From Loxodes magnus (Eukaryota; Ciliophora; Karyorelictea; Loxodida; Loxodidae): DNA of 64,000 nucleotides. The number at the start of each line of letters is the position of its first letter. Within the stretch, counting starts at the first letter, position 1. Both the position numbers and the translations under genes were made by a program. Shown here in pieces: positions 61,925 through 64,000 of the stretch. Where the stretch lies: positions 186,001-250,000 of the forward strand of contig CAMPDV010000020.1 of the NCBI GenBank assembly GCA_946699065.1, in the 5' to 3' direction. Under the pieces are notes generated by a model, which did no database searches, had not been told where the DNA came from, and saw only the letters and a program-made list of their open reading frames with translations.

Positions 61925-64000
61925 ATGGAGTAGGAATACTAAGAACTTTTTAAGGAAAGATCGTCTATTTTTAGTTATTGAACAACTTCTATCAAGGTTG
62001 ATTCACTTCAAGGAATAATTCTAAAGAATAGAGCAATTGCTTTCTCTAAAGTAAACATTTATGCAATATTTTCTGCTGGATCTTGGCTTTTGTTTAATTT
62101 ATTCTCTACTATGCAACTTAGAGAGCTTGGTAGTTTTTTGTTTTACGTGTGTGGAATATTTTTTAATCTTTTTCTTCTGAAAACAACAGGGAGACTTCGA
62201 ATATGTGCTCATATAAGCACAATAATATGAACAACTTTGAATAATTATAATATTTTTGTCCTGAACATGCCTAATTACCTAGAAGTTGTTTTTGGCTGAT
62301 AATACCTTCACATCATCATTACGATGCTTGCTACTGGAGAATTGTTTTAAACATTCATTTGCTATGTTTTGGTGCAGATAACAAGCAATATGACTCTAAG
62401 CTATTTCTTTTCTCAATTTCCAGACAATTTCTAACTCAGTCAAGATCCTCTTTTAAGCTTTTTAAAGCAAAATGTGGAAAACCTTCACACTTCAAGCTAT
62501 ATAATGCCTGGATTAATGGGATTTTATATATACATCTAAGAACAATGAAACTCAAAGCTACTAAACTTAATGTAGCAATTGAACAAAGAATCAAAGGAAG
62601 CAAACTAAAGTAAAGATATGTTTATTGCTTCTATGAATCACGAACTTAAAAACCCTCTTAACTCAATTTTAGGAAGTTTGGAACTATTAAGTAGAGATTC
62701 GAATCCTTCTTCTGAAGCATATAACATAATAGTAGCAGCTTAAAACAGTGGAGAAATTCTATTAAATCTAATTAACAATGTTCTAGATGTCTCCAAGTTC
62801 TTATCAGGAACTATTGATATTGTTAATCAAACCTTTGATATTAGGTAATTATTTTGAAAGATATATCAAACCAATTCTATTATAGCAGCTGAAAAGCAGC
62901 TAAATTTTGAAATTCAGTTTGACAAAAGAGTGCCTAAATAAGGATAGAGTGATCCTGAAAAAATAACATAAATATTAATGAATCTAATTGGAAACGCTAT
63001 CAAATATTCTCTCAAGGGAAATGTTAAAATTCTAATTTTATGATTACCAGATGAAAAGAGCGTTAGTTATAATGATAAAAATAAGCAGCCATAAATAGAG
63101 TACTTGTAATCATGAAATTCTAATCTGTTACAATTTAAATAACTAATTAAACTTGAAAAAACTGAAATCTTTGGATCAGAAGGCGATATTCAAGATTCTT
63201 ACAAAATTAGTGAAGAGTTAGTTTCAGTTAATAATCCAAAGTTAACATTTAGATATATTTAACCCAAAATCATTAACAAGGGTCTATAAGCATGATATTT
63301 CTCATAAAAGGGAATTAAGATGCGAGACGCCAGCAATTAAACTGAATTTAAATAAAAAAACAGCGTCATCAAGAAATTAAGAAATCTTTCTCTAGCAAGT
63401 GACTAAAACTTAAAGAGTAAAGATAAAGATTAGAACAATATAATACTTTACGAATATCATTATGAGAAAAGAGGGACTTTACAAATTTAAATTTCTGACA
63501 ATGGGGTAGGAATAAGTGAAGATTCTTTAAAAAAATTGTTCAAACCTTATGAGAGAGGAGATCATTCTAAATCAAAGAAATTTAAAGGTACTGGATTAGG
63601 ACTTTGAATTTCAAAGCAATTGGCAAATGCTTTGCATGGCGATATTCTTATTCAAAGTTAACTTAACAAAGGTACTACATTTTCTGTTAATTTACCACTA
63701 GAAGTAAGTTGAAATAGCTAAGTTCGCTTAGATTCAATCCAAGAATTAGACAAAAGTTCGAACATCTCTTCTCTTATAGTTTCCAAAATAGAAGACTCTT
63801 TATTTAATGATATAATAGAGTACATAAAAAATAAATCTGTCTAGGTAGAAAGTACTACAGACATCAGTTCTGTTAATTAAAATATTGACTATGATTTAAT
63901 TATTATAAACTACACTATTGTGAACTCTATGAACTACTAAGAAATTAAGTAGTTTATATAGGAACGTAATAACTGGGGAAGAAAAACAAAAACAATTTTG
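61925..64000 (+). CDS. Membrane sensor histidine kinase, hybrid type, 3' end outside the window
   Basis: Two-component sensor kinase; autophosphorylates on His and passes the phosphate to an Asp. The ATG at 61925 opens a frame of 692 codons to the window edge. Residues about 35-180 have four or five membrane helices (for example AFSKVNIYAIFSAGSWLLFN). A linker follows, then the H-box FIASMNHELKNPLNSILGS with His239. The ATPase domain has the N-box QILMNLIGNAIKYS (Asn357), DNGVGI (Asp525), FKPYERG and GTGLGLWIS. The gap of about 168 residues between N-box and DNGVGI is much longer than usual and contains a Q/K/S-rich insert. After residue about 610 an alpha/beta receiver-like region starts (SSLIVSKIEDSLFNDIIEYI, then DYDLIIINYTIV). 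Several Trp are TGA. Such kinases are common in ciliates. Ligand unknown. Confidence 0.88.

Noticed and set aside
62359..62613. Plus-strand ORF overlapping the histidine kinase linker
   Set aside because: Different frame from the kinase, which reads through the same bases with membrane helices and H-box in register.
62690..62706. GATTCGAATCC-like stretch resembling a tRNA T-loop
   Set aside because: It lies inside the conserved histidine kinase coding sequence (after the H-box), and no acceptor or anticodon arms can be built around it.

Overview
The window reads as nuclear DNA of a ciliate, most likely a karyorelict of the Loxodes/Parduczia type. It is very AT-rich and eukaryotic, without operons. 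Long conserved proteins open up only when TAA and TAG are read as Gln and in-frame TGA as Trp, yet almost every gene also ends at TGA. That combination (UAR = Gln, UGA = Trp and stop by context) is known from karyorelicts. Condylostoma differs in using all three codons as stops. Introns, where they can be inferred, are tiny (16, 16, 17, 20 and 26 nt, GT-AG).

Layout. 1-123 (-) is the start of ribosomal protein L26, and 499-4116 (+) is cohesin SMC1. 5534-6598 (+) is a membrane-anchored phosphodiesterase/nucleotide pyrophosphatase, and 7516-8859 (+) is beta-tubulin. 9330-11027 and 11941-14238 (+) are a coiled-coil protein and a Q/N/K-rich protein. 15863-29875 (-) is one uninterrupted 4,670-residue axonemal dynein heavy chain of DNAH2 type. 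31404-31750 (-) is a small coiled-coil protein that starts 22 bp from the V-ATPase c subunit (31773-32231, +). 33073-35052 (-) encodes a multi-span membrane protein with three tandem PX-like domains. 35581-36483 (-) is a Q-rich protein.

Further along, MOB4/phocein (+) and a TPR-SET methyltransferase (-) converge at 38.8 kb. They are followed by a Q/K/N-rich protein (+), a Cys-rich type I membrane protein (-), a multi-span RING protein with two micro-introns (+) and 2-amino-3-ketobutyrate CoA ligase with one micro-intron (+). A short repeat-rich patch lies at 51.2-51.7 kb. After it come a SEC14-type lipid-binding protein (+), an RNF170-type E3 ligase (-), pICln (+), dynein regulatory complex subunit DRC1 (-), TIM50 (-), a minimal ribophorin II/SWP1 (+) and a hybrid-type sensor histidine kinase running off the right edge (+).

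The ciliary genes (beta-tubulin, DNAH2-type dynein, DRC1, possibly the coiled-coil proteins) fit a motile ciliated cell. Otherwise the gene order looks like an ordinary mixture of single-gene transcription units. The spacers of 0.3-2.2 kb are extremely AT-rich, and no RNA genes were recognised in them. I saw no prokaryotic-type mobile element, CRISPR array or viral gene. The most interesting items are the dual-use UGA code (including a tandem UGA-UGA sense pair), the micro-introns, the triple-PX membrane protein, MOB4 with no UGA near its 3' end, the reduced ribophorin II and the histidine kinase with a large insert in its ATPase domain.
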